A DNA stretch of 64,000 bases, from assembly GCF_002911665.1 (NCBI RefSeq), contig NZ_MTBP01000002.1, positions 1 through 64,000 of the forward strand, written 5' to 3'. Each line of letters opens with the position of its first letter. Positions within the stretch are counted from its first letter, which is position 1. This document shows, in pieces, positions 18,715-27,809 of the stretch. Source of the DNA: Actinomadura rubteroloni (lineage in GTDB: Bacteria > Actinomycetota > Actinomycetes > Streptosporangiales > Streptosporangiaceae). Position numbers and translations under genes: made by a program. Under the pieces are notes generated by a model. It did no database searches. It was not told the origin of the DNA and saw only the letters and a program-made list of their open reading frames with translations.

Positions 18715-20138
18715 CGCTCCTCCAGGAAGCGGGCGACGCGGGCGTCGAGGTGGGCGCGCAGGTCGGCGAGCCCGACGCGGCCCTCGGCGAACCGCGCCAG
18801 CTCGACCAGCGACGGCAGGTTCTCGGCGTCGCGGAGCCCGGCGGTGGGGACGCCGGGCGCGAGGCGGCGCACGTCGTAGCCGCCCGCGTCGTAGACGGGG
18901 TTGAGGTGCGTGATCTGGACGGCGCCGCCGGGGTCGAGCCGGGTCCGCCAGACGCGCAGGACGTCGGCGGCGAGCCCGTCGGGCGCGTTGTCCCGGCCGT
19001 CGGTGACGAGGACGAGCCGGTCCGGCGCGTCGTCCAGGGCGTCGAGGACGCGGTCGCCGAGCGGCGTCGGGCCGTTCGGGTGGGCCATCAGCTCGTCCGT
19101 CCGCCCCGACAGCCAGTGCGCGCGGTACCGGCCCGGCGCGGCCAGCGCGGCGAGCAGGAACGACGACGCGAGCGCGACGGCGAGGGGGCGGCGCGGCTTC
19201 TGCCCGGACCCGCGGCTGGAGTAGCTGTCGTCCAGGACGGCCGCCACGGTCCCCCACGTGCCCGCGTCGCGTCCGGCGGCCCGCAGCGCGGCGGCGCGCA
19301 GCGCGCCGGTCAGCTCGGCGCGGCGGTCCGCGCGGTCGGCGAACGGCAGCGACAGGACGTAGCTCGCGAGCCGGGTCAGCGGCATCGTGGTCAGGTCGGC
19401 GGCGACGGACCGCGCGCCGAGGCGGCGGGCGCTCTCCTGGAGCCGCAGCCGCTCCAGCCGGGTCAGGTTCGGCTCGATGCGCTCCAGGAACAGGGCGCGC
19501 GGGATGCCGTGCCGGGCCGCGAAGCCTTCCGCGACGGTGTAGGGCAGCTCGTAGACGGCCCGCTTCTCGAAGTGGGCGCGCCGCCACGTCTCCAGGATCG
19601 GCGTCTCGTAGCGCGGCCGGGAGAAGGGGGCGAAGAGGAAGTCGCCGAGTTCGCCGTCGGGGCGCAGGCCCGCGTGGCGCAGCGCGATCTTCAGCGCCGT
19701 CCGGTACTTGACGGCGTCGAACGCCGGATCGGGCCGGGCCGCCAGCCAGTCGCGGATGATCGCGCGCGTGCGGCGGTTGTTGACGCGCGCGGCGCGCAGG
19801 TCGCGGAACAGCCGGTAGACGCGCGGCGCGGGCAGCAGCCGCAGCCGCCGGGCGATGAGGGCGCCCTCGGCGCGGCGGCGGTCACTGGGGACGCCCGCGG
19901 TGTGGACGAGCAGCGACCGGGCGATCAGCGCGGCGTTGTGGTCGTTGACGTCCAGCGCGAGCGCGGCGGCGTAGACCTCGCGGTAGTTCTCCCGCATGTA
20001 GGCGTGCAGGAAGTCCAGCGAGAGGCGCTGCCCGGCGGCGTCGTCGTAGTGCTCGCGCTGCCCGGTGGAGGTCATCGCGGCGTTGACGAACATGAGCGCG
20101 TCCTCGCACGCGACGAGGTCGGCGAGGGTCTCGGTCAT
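18711..20138 (-). CDS. TROVE/Ro60-like vWA-domain protein
   Basis: 475 aa. The N-terminal two thirds is alpha-helical, HEAT-like, with segments reminiscent of TROVE proteins (FDAVKYRTALKIALRHAG at ~158-175; MPLTRLASYVLSLP at ~250). The C-terminal third is a von Willebrand A domain: MIDAS LDDSYSSRGSG (~305), a second metal-loop position, and RLVLVTDGRDN (~400). Ro60/Rsr proteins bind misfolded or Y RNAs and help nucleases degrade them, so an RNA-surveillance role is plausible. TROVE assignment is by eye; the vWA domain is firm. ATG 20138 is preceded by GGGGGA. It is first gene of a two-gene operon with the ARPP-like gene. Confidence 0.65.
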   Translation of the reverse strand: MTETLADLVACEDALMFVNAAMTSTGQREHYDDAAGQRLSLDFLHAYMRENYREVYAAALALDVNDHNAALIARSLLVHTAGVPSDRRRAEGALIARRLRLLPAPRVYRLFRDLRAARVNNRRTRAIIRDWLAARPDPAFDAVKYRTALKIALRHAGLRPDGELGDFLFAPFSRPRYETPILETWRRAHFEKRAVYELPYTVAEGFAARHGIPRALFLERIEPNLTRLERLRLQESARRLGARSVAADLTTMPLTRLASYVLSLPFADRADRRAELTGALRAAALRAAGRDAGTWGTVAAVLDDSYSSRGSGQKPRRPLAVALASSFLLAALAAPGRYRAHWLSGRTDELMAHPNGPTPLGDRVLDALDDAPDRLVLVTDGRDNAPDGLAADVLRVWRTRLDPGGAVQITHLNPVYDAGGYDVRRLAPGVPTAGLRDAENLPSLVELARFAEGRVGLADLRAHLDARVARFLEER

Positions 20139-20376
20139 GCGGGTCCCCCGGTGGGCGGATGGTCGAGGGCCGGCCGGGGTCGGAGGGAACGAACGTCGAA
20201 GCATCGCTTCACAGGCGGGTTCCGGAAGTCGCACCCGAGTCCCGCGGCCGGCTCCCGCACCGTAGCACCGGGTACGTCCGGGTCTCTGGTGGTTTTTCGT
20301 GGCCCGCGCGCCCGTGACCCGAGCGGTGTTCTAGGGTTACCCAGCGGTACCCGCCGACGCTGCGAGGAGGAACCCG

Positions 20377-21438
20377 GTGCCCGAGGGAATCGACCCGGAA
20401 CTCGTCGACTTCGACGTCCTGGCCGCATGGATGGACGGGCGCGGCCTGCCCGGCGGGCCGTTCGAGGACGTCGCGCCGCTCACCGGCGGGACCCAGAACG
20501 TCCTCGTCCGGTTCCGGCGCGGCGGCGGCGACTACGTGCTGCGGCGCGGCCCCCGGCACCTGCGCGCCCGGACCAACGAGGTGCTGCGCCGCGAGGCGCG
20601 CGTGCTGACCGCGCTGAACGACACCGACGTGCCCGCGCCGCGCCTCATCGCCGCGTGCCCGGACGAGACGGTCATGAACGGCGCGGTGTTCTACCTGATG
20701 ACGCCGGTGGACGGGTTCAACGCCTCGGTGACGCTGCCCGAGCCGCACGCGTCCGACCCGAAGGTCCGGCGGGAGATGGGCCTGAACGCGGCCCGCGCGC
20801 TCGCCGCGCTCGGCTCGGTGGACCACGAGGCCGCCGGGCTCGGCGACTACGGCCGTCCGGACGGGTTCCTGGAGCGGCAGGTCGGCCGGTGGACGGCGGA
20901 GCTGGAGTCCTACTCCGAGCTGGACGGCTACCCCGGCCCGGAGATCCCCGGCTTCGCCCACGTCGCGCGGTGGCTGGAGGACAACCGTCCCACGACGTGG
21001 CGGCCGGGCGTCATGCACGGCGACTACCACCTGGCGAACCTGATGTACTCCCCCGCCGGACCGGACGTCGCCGCGATCGTGGACTGGGAGATGTCCACGA
21101 TCGGCGACCCGCTGGTGGACCTCGGCTGGCTGCTGGCGACCTGGCCCGGCGAGGACGACGAGAGCGCGCTGCTGGCCGGCCCGCTCGGCGCGGCGGGCGG
21201 GCTCCCGGCGCCGGACGAGCTGGTCGCCGCGTACGCCGAGCGGCCCGCCGCGACCGCCGGGCGGGACCTGTCGGCGATCACCTGGTACGCGGCGTTCGCC
21301 TGCTTCAAGCTCGGGATCGTCCTGGAGGGCACGCACGCGCGGGCGTGCGCGGGCAAGGCGTCCAAGAGCACCGGCGACCTGCTGCACGCGATCACGCTCG
21401 GGCTGTTCCGCCGGGCGCACGCGTTCATCGCGGCCTGA
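20377..21438 (+). CDS. APH-family phosphotransferase (FadE36-like)
   Basis: 353 aa. The kinase fold is intact: the nucleotide-binding lobe has YVLRRGP (Lys replaced by Arg in the usual family style), catalytic loop VMHGDYHLANLMY (~217) and metal-binding IVDWEMSTIGDPLVDLGWLL (~234). This is the pattern of acyl-CoA-dehydrogenase-associated phosphotransferases (FadE36/ACAD10-11 type), which phosphorylate hydroxyacyl substrates, rather than antibiotic kinases. GTG 20377 has GAGGAGGA upstream. It converges on the aryl-carrier-protein gene with a 3-bp gap; no shared function is indicated. Confidence 0.82.
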   Translation: MPEGIDPELVDFDVLAAWMDGRGLPGGPFEDVAPLTGGTQNVLVRFRRGGGDYVLRRGPRHLRARTNEVLRREARVLTALNDTDVPAPRLIAACPDETVMNGAVFYLMTPVDGFNASVTLPEPHASDPKVRREMGLNAARALAALGSVDHEAAGLGDYGRPDGFLERQVGRWTAELESYSELDGYPGPEIPGFAHVARWLEDNRPTTWRPGVMHGDYHLANLMYSPAGPDVAAIVDWEMSTIGDPLVDLGWLLATWPGEDDESALLAGPLGAAGGLPAPDELVAAYAERPAATAGRDLSAITWYAAFACFKLGIVLEGTHARACAGKASKSTGDLLHAITLGLFRRAHAFIAA

Positions 21439-21441
21439 TGG

Positions 21442-21672
21442 TCACTCCCGCGCGCCGGTGAGGACGGCGTGCCAGCCAGCGAGCGTCGGGATCTCGGCGA
21501 GTTCGGCGAACCCGACGGCGGCGCCGTCGGCCCGCCAGCGCTCGATCAGCATCATGACGCGGATGGAGTCCAGGCCCGCGTCCATGAGGTCGCCCTCGGG
21601 CTCCAGTTCGGCGGCGTCGACGCCGAGCACGGCGGCGACCTCGGCCCGCAGGCCGTCCAGGGTGATGTCCAT
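21442..21672 (-). CDS. stand-alone aryl carrier protein for 2,3-dihydroxybenzoate
   Basis: 76 aa phosphopantetheine carrier. The Ser that takes the 4'-phosphopantetheine arm is in MDAGLDSIRVMMLIERW (~35). It resembles the C-terminal ArCP domain of EntB/DhbB, here split off from the isochorismatase, which ends 9 bp upstream. It should receive DHB-AMP from the DhbE-like ligase and present DHB to the first condensation domain of the NRPS. It is last gene of the dhbA-E-B-arcp operon. GAGGAGA precedes the ATG. The activating PPTase is not in the window. Confidence 0.88.
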   Translation of the reverse strand: MDITLDGLRAEVAAVLGVDAAELEPEGDLMDAGLDSIRVMMLIERWRADGAAVGFAELAEIPTLAGWHAVLTGARE

Positions 21673-21681
21673 CGGTTCTCC

Positions 21682-22326
21682 TCAGCGGGCGGGGACGGCG
21701 GCGAGCGCGCGGACGAGCGGAGCGGTCGCGGTGACGACCGCGCAGCGGCGCGCGGCGAACGACACGGCCGCGCGGTGGTCGGCGGCGGAGAAGTCGGCGA
21801 GCGCGTCGGCGACGAAGAACGGCTGGACGTCGCGCATGAACGCCTCCACGGCCGTCGCCTGGCAGCCGATGTGAGCGTAGACGCCGGTGACGATGAGCTG
21901 GTCGCGCCCGCGCGGAAGCAGCAGGTCGGCGAGGTCGGTGCGCAGGAAAGCGCTGTAGCGCCACTTGGTGAGGAGAATGTCGCCGTCCTGCGGGGCGAGG
22001 GCGTCCACGATGGCGGGCTCGCGGGCGGCGGCGCCGACCCCGGCGCCCCAGAAGTCGAGCTGGAGGCCGCGCTGGTCGGGGGTCTGGCCGCCGGGCTGCG
22101 CGGTGTAGACGACCGGGACGCCCGCCGCGCGGGCCGCCCGGCGCAGCGCGTCGATGTTCGCGATCAGCGTCGGGATCGGGTCGCCGGCGAAGGCGTCCAG
22201 GAAGTAGTTCTGCATGTCGTGGACGAGCAGGACGGCGCGCCGGGGGTCGGGGCGCCAGCCCACGCGGGGCGGCGGGATCTCGTCCGCGCCCGGCATCGGG
22301 TAGGGGGCGATCTCGGGCAGGGCCAC
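21682..22326 (-). CDS. dhbB: isochorismatase (2,3-dihydro-2,3-dihydroxybenzoate synthase)
   Basis: 214 aa, converting isochorismate to 2,3-dihydro-DHB plus pyruvate. Signature parts are [19 protein letters not shown] (catalytic Asp ~37), LTKWRYSAF (Lys ~122) and [19 protein letters not shown] (~148-166). The length matches the isochorismatase domain of EntB/DhbB without its carrier domain, which is encoded separately just downstream. GTG start with GAGGAGA. The operon neighbours are the ligase (11-bp gap) and the carrier protein (9-bp gap). Confidence 0.93.
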   Translation of the reverse strand: MALPEIAPYPMPGADEIPPPRVGWRPDPRRAVLLVHDMQNYFLDAFAGDPIPTLIANIDALRRAARAAGVPVVYTAQPGGQTPDQRGLQLDFWGAGVGAAAREPAIVDALAPQDGDILLTKWRYSAFLRTDLADLLLPRGRDQLIVTGVYAHIGCQATAVEAFMRDVQPFFVADALADFSAADHRAAVSFAARRCAVVTATAPLVRALAAVPAR

Positions 22327-22337
22327 GGGGGTTCTCC

Positions 22338-23933
22338 TCAGCGGGTGGTCAGGCCGGCCCGCAGGGCGGCGCGCAGGTCGCGGCGGCTGGTCTTGCCGAC
22401 GCCGGTGGACGGGAACACCGCGACGGGCACGACGCGGTCGGGGATCTTGTAGTCGGCCAGGCCCCGGCCGCGCAGGAACGCGCGCACGGCGGCGAGGGTC
22501 GGCGGGTCGCCGACGGGGACGAGGAACGCGCAGGTCCGCTCGCCGAGCACCGGGTCGGGGACGGCCACGACGGCGGCGTCGTGGACGGCGGGGTGGGCGA
22601 GCAGGTGGTTCTCGACCTCTTCGGCGGCGATCTTCTCGCCGCCCCGGTTGATCTGGTCCTTGGCGCGTCCCTCCACGACGAGGTTCCCGTCCGGGGTGCG
22701 GCGGACGAGATCACCGGTGCGGTAATAACCGTCGGCGGTGAACGCGCGGGTGTTGTGCTCGGGCGATCGGTAGTAGCCCCGAATCGTGTAGGGGCCGCGC
22801 GTGAGCAGGTGCCCGACGGTGCCGGACGGGACGTCGCGGTCGTCGTCGTCCACGACGCGGACCTCGTCGGCGGGCGAGATCGGACGGCCCTGCGTCGCGA
22901 CGCGGACGTCCTCGGGATCGCCGGGCCGCGTGTAGTTGACGAGCCCCTCCGCCATCCCGAACACCTGCTGGACCTCGCAGCCGAGCACCGGCCCGACGCG
23001 GGCGGCGGCCTCGGCGGCGAACTTGGCCCCGCCGACCTGGAGGACCTCCAGGCTGGACAGGTCGTGGCGGGTCGCGGGCGCGGCGGCGAGCCAGACGAGC
23101 GCGAGCGGCGGCACGAGCCCGGTGATCGTGACGCGCTCGCGTTCGATGAGCGGGAACGCGACGTCCGGGCTCGGCAGCGGCGCGAAGACGACCTTCGCCC
23201 CGGCGGTGAGCGCGCCGAGCACGCCCGGCGAGCTGAGCGCGAAGTTGTGCGCGGCGGGCAGCGCGCACAGGTAGGCGCTGCCCGGGGTGAGGCCGCAGAT
23301 CTCGGCGCTGGCACGGCAACTGTAGAGGTAGTCGTCGTGGGTGCGCGGGATCAGCTTCGGCGTGCCGGTGGTGCCGCCGGAGAGCTGCATCAGCGCGACG
23401 TCGGACGGGTCGGGGCCGGGCAACTCGACCGGTTCGGCGGGCACCTCGGCGTAGGGGACGAACTCCTCGGCGTCCCCCACCACGACGACGTTGCGCGCTC
23501 CGACCTCGCGGGCGAGGGCGCGGTGGTCGAACCCGGCGTGCCGGTCGGGGATCACGTAGGCGGCGGCCTCGGTGTGGTCGAGGAAGTGCCCGATCTCGGC
23601 GCGGCGGTGCGCGGGCAGCGCGAACACCGGGATCGCGCCGAGCCGCAGCAGCCCGAACACGACCTCGGCGAACTCCGGGACGTTCGGGAGCTGCACGACG
23701 ACGCGGTCGCGGGGCGCGACGCCGAGCGCGCGCAGCCCGGCGGCGGCGCGGTCGGCGCGGCGGTCCAGCTCGGCGTAGGTCCAGCGGTGGTCGCCGCCGA
23801 CGACGGCCGTCCGTCCGGCGTGGCGGGACGCGACCGAGCGCAGCAGCGCGCCGAACGTCTCGCCGCGCCAGTATCCGGCGGCGCGGTAGTGCGCGGCGGC
23901 GTCGGCGGGCCACGGCACGGCTCCGGGGAGCAT
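22338..23933 (-). CDS. dhbE: 2,3-dihydroxybenzoate-AMP ligase
   Basis: 531 aa stand-alone adenylation enzyme that activates DHB with ATP and loads it on the aryl carrier protein. P-loop [16 protein letters not shown] (~187), the aryl-acid pocket [14 protein letters not shown] (~227) with the Asn seen in EntE/Dhb[15 protein letters not shown], and hinge/A8 [14 protein letters not shown]. The residue context fits DHB rather than salicylate, but pocket discrimination is inferential. ATG 23933 with AAGGAGA upstream. It is second gene of the DHB operon, 23 bp after dhbA. Confidence 0.94.
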   Translation of the reverse strand: MLPGAVPWPADAAAHYRAAGYWRGETFGALLRSVASRHAGRTAVVGGDHRWTYAELDRRADRAAAGLRALGVAPRDRVVVQLPNVPEFAEVVFGLLRLGAIPVFALPAHRRAEIGHFLDHTEAAAYVIPDRHAGFDHRALAREVGARNVVVVGDAEEFVPYAEVPAEPVELPGPDPSDVALMQLSGGTTGTPKLIPRTHDDYLYSCRASAEICGLTPGSAYLCALPAAHNFALSSPGVLGALTAGAKVVFAPLPSPDVAFPLIERERVTITGLVPPLALVWLAAAPATRHDLSSLEVLQVGGAKFAAEAAARVGPVLGCEVQQVFGMAEGLVNYTRPGDPEDVRVATQGRPISPADEVRVVDDDDRDVPSGTVGHLLTRGPYTIRGYYRSPEHNTRAFTADGYYRTGDLVRRTPDGNLVVEGRAKDQINRGGEKIAAEEVENHLLAHPAVHDAAVVAVPDPVLGERTCAFLVPVGDPPTLAAVRAFLRGRGLADYKIPDRVVPVAVFPSTGVGKTSRRDLRAALRAGLTTR

Positions 23934-23956
23934 CGGGGTCTCCTTCTTCCGGGCGG

Positions 23957-24727
23957 TCAGCGCAGGGACGCGCCGCCGTCCACGTACAGGTCGTGCAGGG
24001 TGATGTGGCGGGCGCGGTCGGAGGCGAGGAACACCACGGCGTCGGCGACGTCGGCGGGGTCGGCGATCCGGCCGAGCGGGATCCCGGTGCGGTGCTCGGC
24101 GAGGTCGCCGCGCACGGCCGCGCGCTCCCCGGCGGCGGGGTCGGGCCACAGGTCGCGCTGCATCGCGGTGCCGGTCGAGCCGGGCGAGACGACGTTGCAG
24201 CGGATGCCGTGCGCGGCCAGTTCCAGGCCGAGGCACTTGGTGAACTGGACGGCGGCGGCCTTGGCTGCGGCGTAGGCGGCGATGCGGGCGCGGGGGACCC
24301 GCGCCGCGTTGGAGCCGACCGTGACGATCGCTCCGGCACGGCGCGGGACCATGCGGCGCGCGACCGCGCGGGACGCCAGCAGCACGCCGGTGGCGTTGAC
24401 CGCGAACGTCGCGGCCCAGTCGGCGTCGGCGAGGTCCAGGACGGGCGCGGGCCGCAGGATTCCGGCGGTGTTGACGAGCACGCCGAGCGGCCCGAGGTCG
24501 CGTTCGGCGCGGTCCACGGCGGCCTCGACGGCGGCGGGGTCGGCGACGTCGGCGGGCAGGGCCAGCGCGGGGCCGGGCAGGTCCGCGGCGGTCCGCTCGG
24601 CGGCGTCGGCGTCGCGGTCGAGCGCGGCGACGGACGCGCCCGCCGCCGCGAGGGCGCGGGCGACGGCCGCGCCTATCCCGCCGCCCGCGCCGGTCACCAG
24701 GGCGGTCGTGCCGTCGATGCCGTCCAC
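23957..24727 (-). CDS. dhbA: 2,3-dihydro-2,3-dihydroxybenzoate dehydrogenase
   Basis: 256 aa short-chain dehydrogenase that oxidises dihydro-DHB to 2,3-DHB with NAD+. The cofactor loop is [15 protein letters not shown] (~12), with NTAG (~84), catalytic Ser in [13 protein letters not shown] and YAAAKAA (Tyr/Lys ~150/154), and [13 protein letters not shown] typical of EntA/DhbA. GTG 24727 has GAGGGGG about 5 nt upstream. It is the first gene of the operon and lies 20 bp downstream of an iron box, so iron-repressed transcription is expected. Confidence 0.92.
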   Translation of the reverse strand: MDGIDGTTALVTGAGGGIGAAVARALAAAGASVAALDRDADAAERTAADLPGPALALPADVADPAAVEAAVDRAERDLGPLGVLVNTAGILRPAPVLDLADADWAATFAVNATGVLLASRAVARRMVPRRAGAIVTVGSNAARVPRARIAAYAAAKAAAVQFTKCLGLELAAHGIRCNVVSPGSTGTAMQRDLWPDPAAGERAAVRGDLAEHRTGIPLGRIADPADVADAVVFLASDRARHITLHDLYVDGGASLR

Positions 24728-24747
24728 ACGACCCCCTCGATCGAAAG

Positions 24748-24766
24748 TTAGGAATGCCTTACCTAA
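24748..24766 (-). promoter_or_regulatory. iron box (IdeR/DmdR-type operator) for DHB operon
   Basis: TTAGGAATGCCTTACCTAA: 14 of 19 positions match the IdeR/DmdR consensus TTAGGTTAGGCTAACCTAA, with both outer halves perfect. It lies immediately upstream of dhbA on its coding strand. Confidence 0.85.
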
Positions 24767-24840
24767 GTTCCCGAATCGGGCCGGTGCCGTCAAGTCCGGA
24801 CTCCGGGTGACGGTGATCACGCACGGCCGGGCGTCATCAG

Positions 24841-24859
24841 TTAGGTTAGCCTTGCCTTC
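24841..24859 (+). promoter_or_regulatory. iron box abutting the permease start codon
   Basis: TTAGGTTAGCCTTGCCTTC: 14 of 19 match the IdeR/DmdR consensus, with a perfect left half. It ends at the base before ATG 24860 and contains a -10-like TAGCCT (24847-24852) exactly 7 nt before the ATG. A leaderless promoter embedded in the operator is implied; no Shine-Dalgarno is present. Confidence 0.8.
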
Positions 24860-27013
24860 ATGTCTCCCCCGTCCGCCGTCTCCGCCGCGCCGCGCGCCGC
24901 CGCCGGTCCGGCGTCCCCGCGCCCCCGCGCCGGGCGCGTCCTCGGCCCGCTGGCCGTGCTCGGCGCGGCCGTCGCGCTGCTGGCGGTCGCGTCGCTGTTC
25001 GTCGGCGGCGGCGCCACCCCGCCCGGACGCGTCCTGGACTTCCTGCTGGACCGGCACGGCGCACGCGCCGACGGCGACCTGCGCACGGTCGTGACGACGC
25101 TGCGCGTCCCGCGCACGCTCGCCGGGCTCGCGGTCGGCGCGGCGCTCGGCCTGGCCGGCGCGCTGTTGCAGGCCGCCACGCGCAACCCGCTCGCCGAGAC
25201 CGGGCTGCTCGGCGTGAACGGCGGCGCGGCGCTCGGCGTCGTCACCGGGCTGACGTTCTTCGGGGCGGGGTCGGGCGCGGGCTACCTGCCGTGGGCGCTC
25301 GGCGGGGCGCTGGCCGCGAGCGTGCTCGTCCTGCTGGTGGCGGGCGCCGGACGGACGGGCGCGTCGCCGCTGCGGCTCGTCCTGGCCGGGGCGGCGATCA
25401 CCACGAGCGCGTCCGGGGCGATCAACCTCATCGTCCTCGGGACGGGCAGGACCTACGACGAGTACCGGTTCTGGGTGCTCGGCTCGCTCGCCGGCGTCAC
25501 CGCGCACGCCCTGCTCGGCGTGCTGCCCGTGCTCGCGGTCGGCGCCGTCCTGGCCGTGCCCGCCGTGCGCCCGCTCGCGGCCCTCGCGCTCGGCGACGAC
25601 ACCGCCCGCGCGCTCGGCCACCGGCCCGGCGCGACCCGCGTGCTCGTCGCCGTCGCCGTGACGCTGCTGGCCGCCGGATCCGTCGCGCTCGCCGGGCCGC
25701 TGACGTTCCTCGGCCTCGTCGCGGGCTACGCCGCGCGGCGCCTGGCCGGGCCGCGCACCGGCGGCCAGCTCGCCGCCGCCGCGCTCACCGGCGCGGCCGT
25801 CCTGCTGGCCGCCGACCTGGCCGCCCGCGTCGTCATCAAGCCGTACGAGACGTCCGTCGCGCTGGTGCTGGCGGTGTTCGGAGCTCCGCTGCTGATCCTG
25901 CTCGTCCGGTCCCGGAACGTGCTGCTGTTCGGCGCGCCCGCCGCGCCGGACGCCGGACGCGGCCGGGAGCACGCCCGGCCGGGCGTGCCGCGTCCCGACG
26001 ACAGCCTGGTGCTGCGCGCCGGGAACCGGTCGGTGCTCGTCCCGCGCCGGGGCGCGCTCGCCGCGCTCGGGCTCGGCGCGCTCGCCGCGCTCGTCCTCGC
26101 CGGGTGCGCGGTGTTCGGTTCGACCGTGCTGTCGCCCGGGGAGGCTCTGCGGGCCCTGCTCGGGGACGCTCCGCCCGGCGACGTCCTCATGGTCCGGGAG
26201 TTCGGGCTGCCGCGGATCGCCGTCGCGATGCTCGTCGGCGGCGCGCTCGGCGTCGCGGGCTGCCTCACCCAGACGATGGCCCGCAACCGGCTCGCCTCCC
26301 CCGACTTCCTCGGCGTCAACGAGGGCGCGACGCTCGCCGTCCTGCTGACGCTGATCGGCGGCGGAACGCTCGGCGCGTGGTGGGCCGGGCCGCTCGGCGG
26401 GCTGCTGGCCGCCGCGCTCGTCCTGCTCGTCGCGGGTGGGACGGGCACCGGCGGCCACCGCGTCCTCGTCACCGGGTTCGCCGTCGCGGCCGTGCTGCGC
26501 GCGCTCGTCGAACTGCTGCTCGCCCGCAAGGACCTGGACTTCGCCTACGCGATGTTCGCCTGGAGCGTCGGCAGCCTCAACGGCCGCGACTACGCGTCCG
26601 CCGGGCCGCTGTGCGCCGGGCTGGCCGTGCTGCTGCCGCTCGCGCTGCTCGCCGGACGGCGGCTGGCGCTCCTGCGGTTCGGCCCGGACGTCGCGGGCGT
26701 GCTCGGCTCCGACGCCCGCCGCACCCGGCTGCTCGCGCTCGTCGTCGCCGCCTGCCTGGCCGGGCTCGCGGTCGGGGTGGGCGGGCCGATCGGGTTCGTC
26801 GCGCTCAGCGCCCCCGTCGTCGCGACCTGGATCAGCGGGCCCGCGCGGGTGCCGCTGGTCGCGTCCGGGCTGGCCGGGGCCGTGTTCGTCGCGCTCGCCG
26901 ACACGTTCGGCCGGGTCGCGGGCGGGGAGTCGGAGATCCCCGTCGGCGCCGTCGCCGGGCTGGTGGCCGGGCCGTTCCTGTTGACCGTCCTGCTGCGCGA
27001 GCGGCGGGGCTGA
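24860..27013 (+). CDS. ferric-siderophore ABC permease, fused FecCD-FecCD (FhuB-like)
   Basis: 717 aa, two complete BtuC/FecCD permease halves in one chain (about 25-345 and 390-717), each with ~9-10 membrane helices. Each half repeats the family signature: VPRTLAGLAVGAALGLAGALLQ / NPLAETGLLGVNGGA in the first; LPRIAVAMLVGGALGVAGCLTQ / NRLASPDFLGVNEGA in the second. Fusion replaces the usual FepD/FepG pair, as in E. coli FhuB. It is the import channel working with the ATPase 19 bp downstream and, by inference, the lipoprotein at 42111. Start ATG 24860 directly follows an iron box. Confidence 0.92.
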   Translation: MSPPSAVSAAPRAAAGPASPRPRAGRVLGPLAVLGAAVALLAVASLFVGGGATPPGRVLDFLLDRHGARADGDLRTVVTTLRVPRTLAGLAVGAALGLAGALLQAATRNPLAETGLLGVNGGAALGVVTGLTFFGAGSGAGYLPWALGGALAASVLVLLVAGAGRTGASPLRLVLAGAAITTSASGAINLIVLGTGRTYDEYRFWVLGSLAGVTAHALLGVLPVLAVGAVLAVPAVRPLAALALGDDTARALGHRPGATRVLVAVAVTLLAAGSVALAGPLTFLGLVAGYAARRLAGPRTGGQLAAAALTGAAVLLAADLAARVVIKPYETSVALVLAVFGAPLLILLVRSRNVLLFGAPAAPDAGRGREHARPGVPRPDDSLVLRAGNRSVLVPRRGALAALGLGALAALVLAGCAVFGSTVLSPGEALRALLGDAPPGDVLMVREFGLPRIAVAMLVGGALGVAGCLTQTMARNRLASPDFLGVNEGATLAVLLTLIGGGTLGAWWAGPLGGLLAAALVLLVAGGTGTGGHRVLVTGFAVAAVLRALVELLLARKDLDFAYAMFAWSVGSLNGRDYASAGPLCAGLAVLLPLALLAGRRLALLRFGPDVAGVLGSDARRTRLLALVVAACLAGLAVGVGGPIGFVALSAPVVATWISGPARVPLVASGLAGAVFVALADTFGRVAGGESEIPVGAVAGLVAGPFLLTVLLRERRG

Positions 27014-27032
27014 ACCGCTGGAGGACAACGTC

Positions 27033-27809
27033 GTGGAACTCGTGCTGGAGGGCGTCCGGGCGGGCTATCCCGGGCTCGTCGCCGTGGACGGCGTCGACCT
27101 GCGCGTCCCGCCCGGCCAGGTCGTGGCGATCGTCGGGCCCAACGGCTGCGGGAAGTCGACGCTGCTGCGGTCGGTCGCGCGCGTCCACCGGCCCCTCGCC
27201 GGGCGGATCACCGTCGGCGGCGCGGACCTGTGGGCGCTGCGGCCCCGGCAGGCCGCGCACCGCGTCACGCTGCTCCCCCAGCATCCGGTCGCGCCCGAGG
27301 GCGTCACGGTCGCCGGGCTCGTCGCCTACGGCCGCCACCCGCACCAGGGCCTGTTCCGGCAGTGGTCGGCCGAGGACGAGCGCGTCGTCGCCGACGCGAT
27401 GGACGCGACCGGCGTCGCCGCCCTCGCCGGACGCCGCGTGGACCGGCTGTCGGGCGGGCAGCGGCAGCGCTGCTGGCTCGCGATGGTCCTCGCGCAGCAG
27501 ACGCCCGTCACGCTGCTGGACGAGCCGACGAGCGCACTCGACCTCGGCCACCAGGTCGAGGTGCTGGACCTCGTGCGGTCGGTCGCGCGCGACGGCCGGA
27601 CGATCGTCATGGTCCTGCACGACATCGCCGCCGCCGCCCGGTACGCCGACCTGCTCGTCGCGCTGCGCGACGGCCGGATCGTCGCCGCCGGGCCGCCGCG
27701 CGACGTGGTGGACGCCGGGCTCGTCCGGACGCTCTACGGCATCGAGGCGGACGTGCTCGCGGCGCCCGGCGACGGGGCCCCGGTGATCGTCCCGGCGGCG
27801 ACGGCGTGA
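27033..27809 (+). CDS. ferric-siderophore ABC transporter ATPase (FecE/FepC-like)
   Basis: 258 aa. Walker A GPNGCGKSTLLR (~37), Q-loop in LLPQHPVAPEG, signature LSGGQRQR (~137), Walker B VTLLDEPTSALD (~157), H-loop VLHD (~192). It powers the fused permease immediately upstream. GTG start with GGAGGA. Its TGA overlaps the GTG of the esterase gene by 4 nt (GTGA), so permease, ATPase and esterase form one translationally linked import-and-release unit. Confidence 0.94.
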   Translation: MELVLEGVRAGYPGLVAVDGVDLRVPPGQVVAIVGPNGCGKSTLLRSVARVHRPLAGRITVGGADLWALRPRQAAHRVTLLPQHPVAPEGVTVAGLVAYGRHPHQGLFRQWSAEDERVVADAMDATGVAALAGRRVDRLSGGQRQRCWLAMVLAQQTPVTLLDEPTSALDLGHQVEVLDLVRSVARDGRTIVMVLHDIAAAARYADLLVALRDGRIVAAGPPRDVVDAGLVRTLYGIEADVLAAPGDGAPVIVPAATA

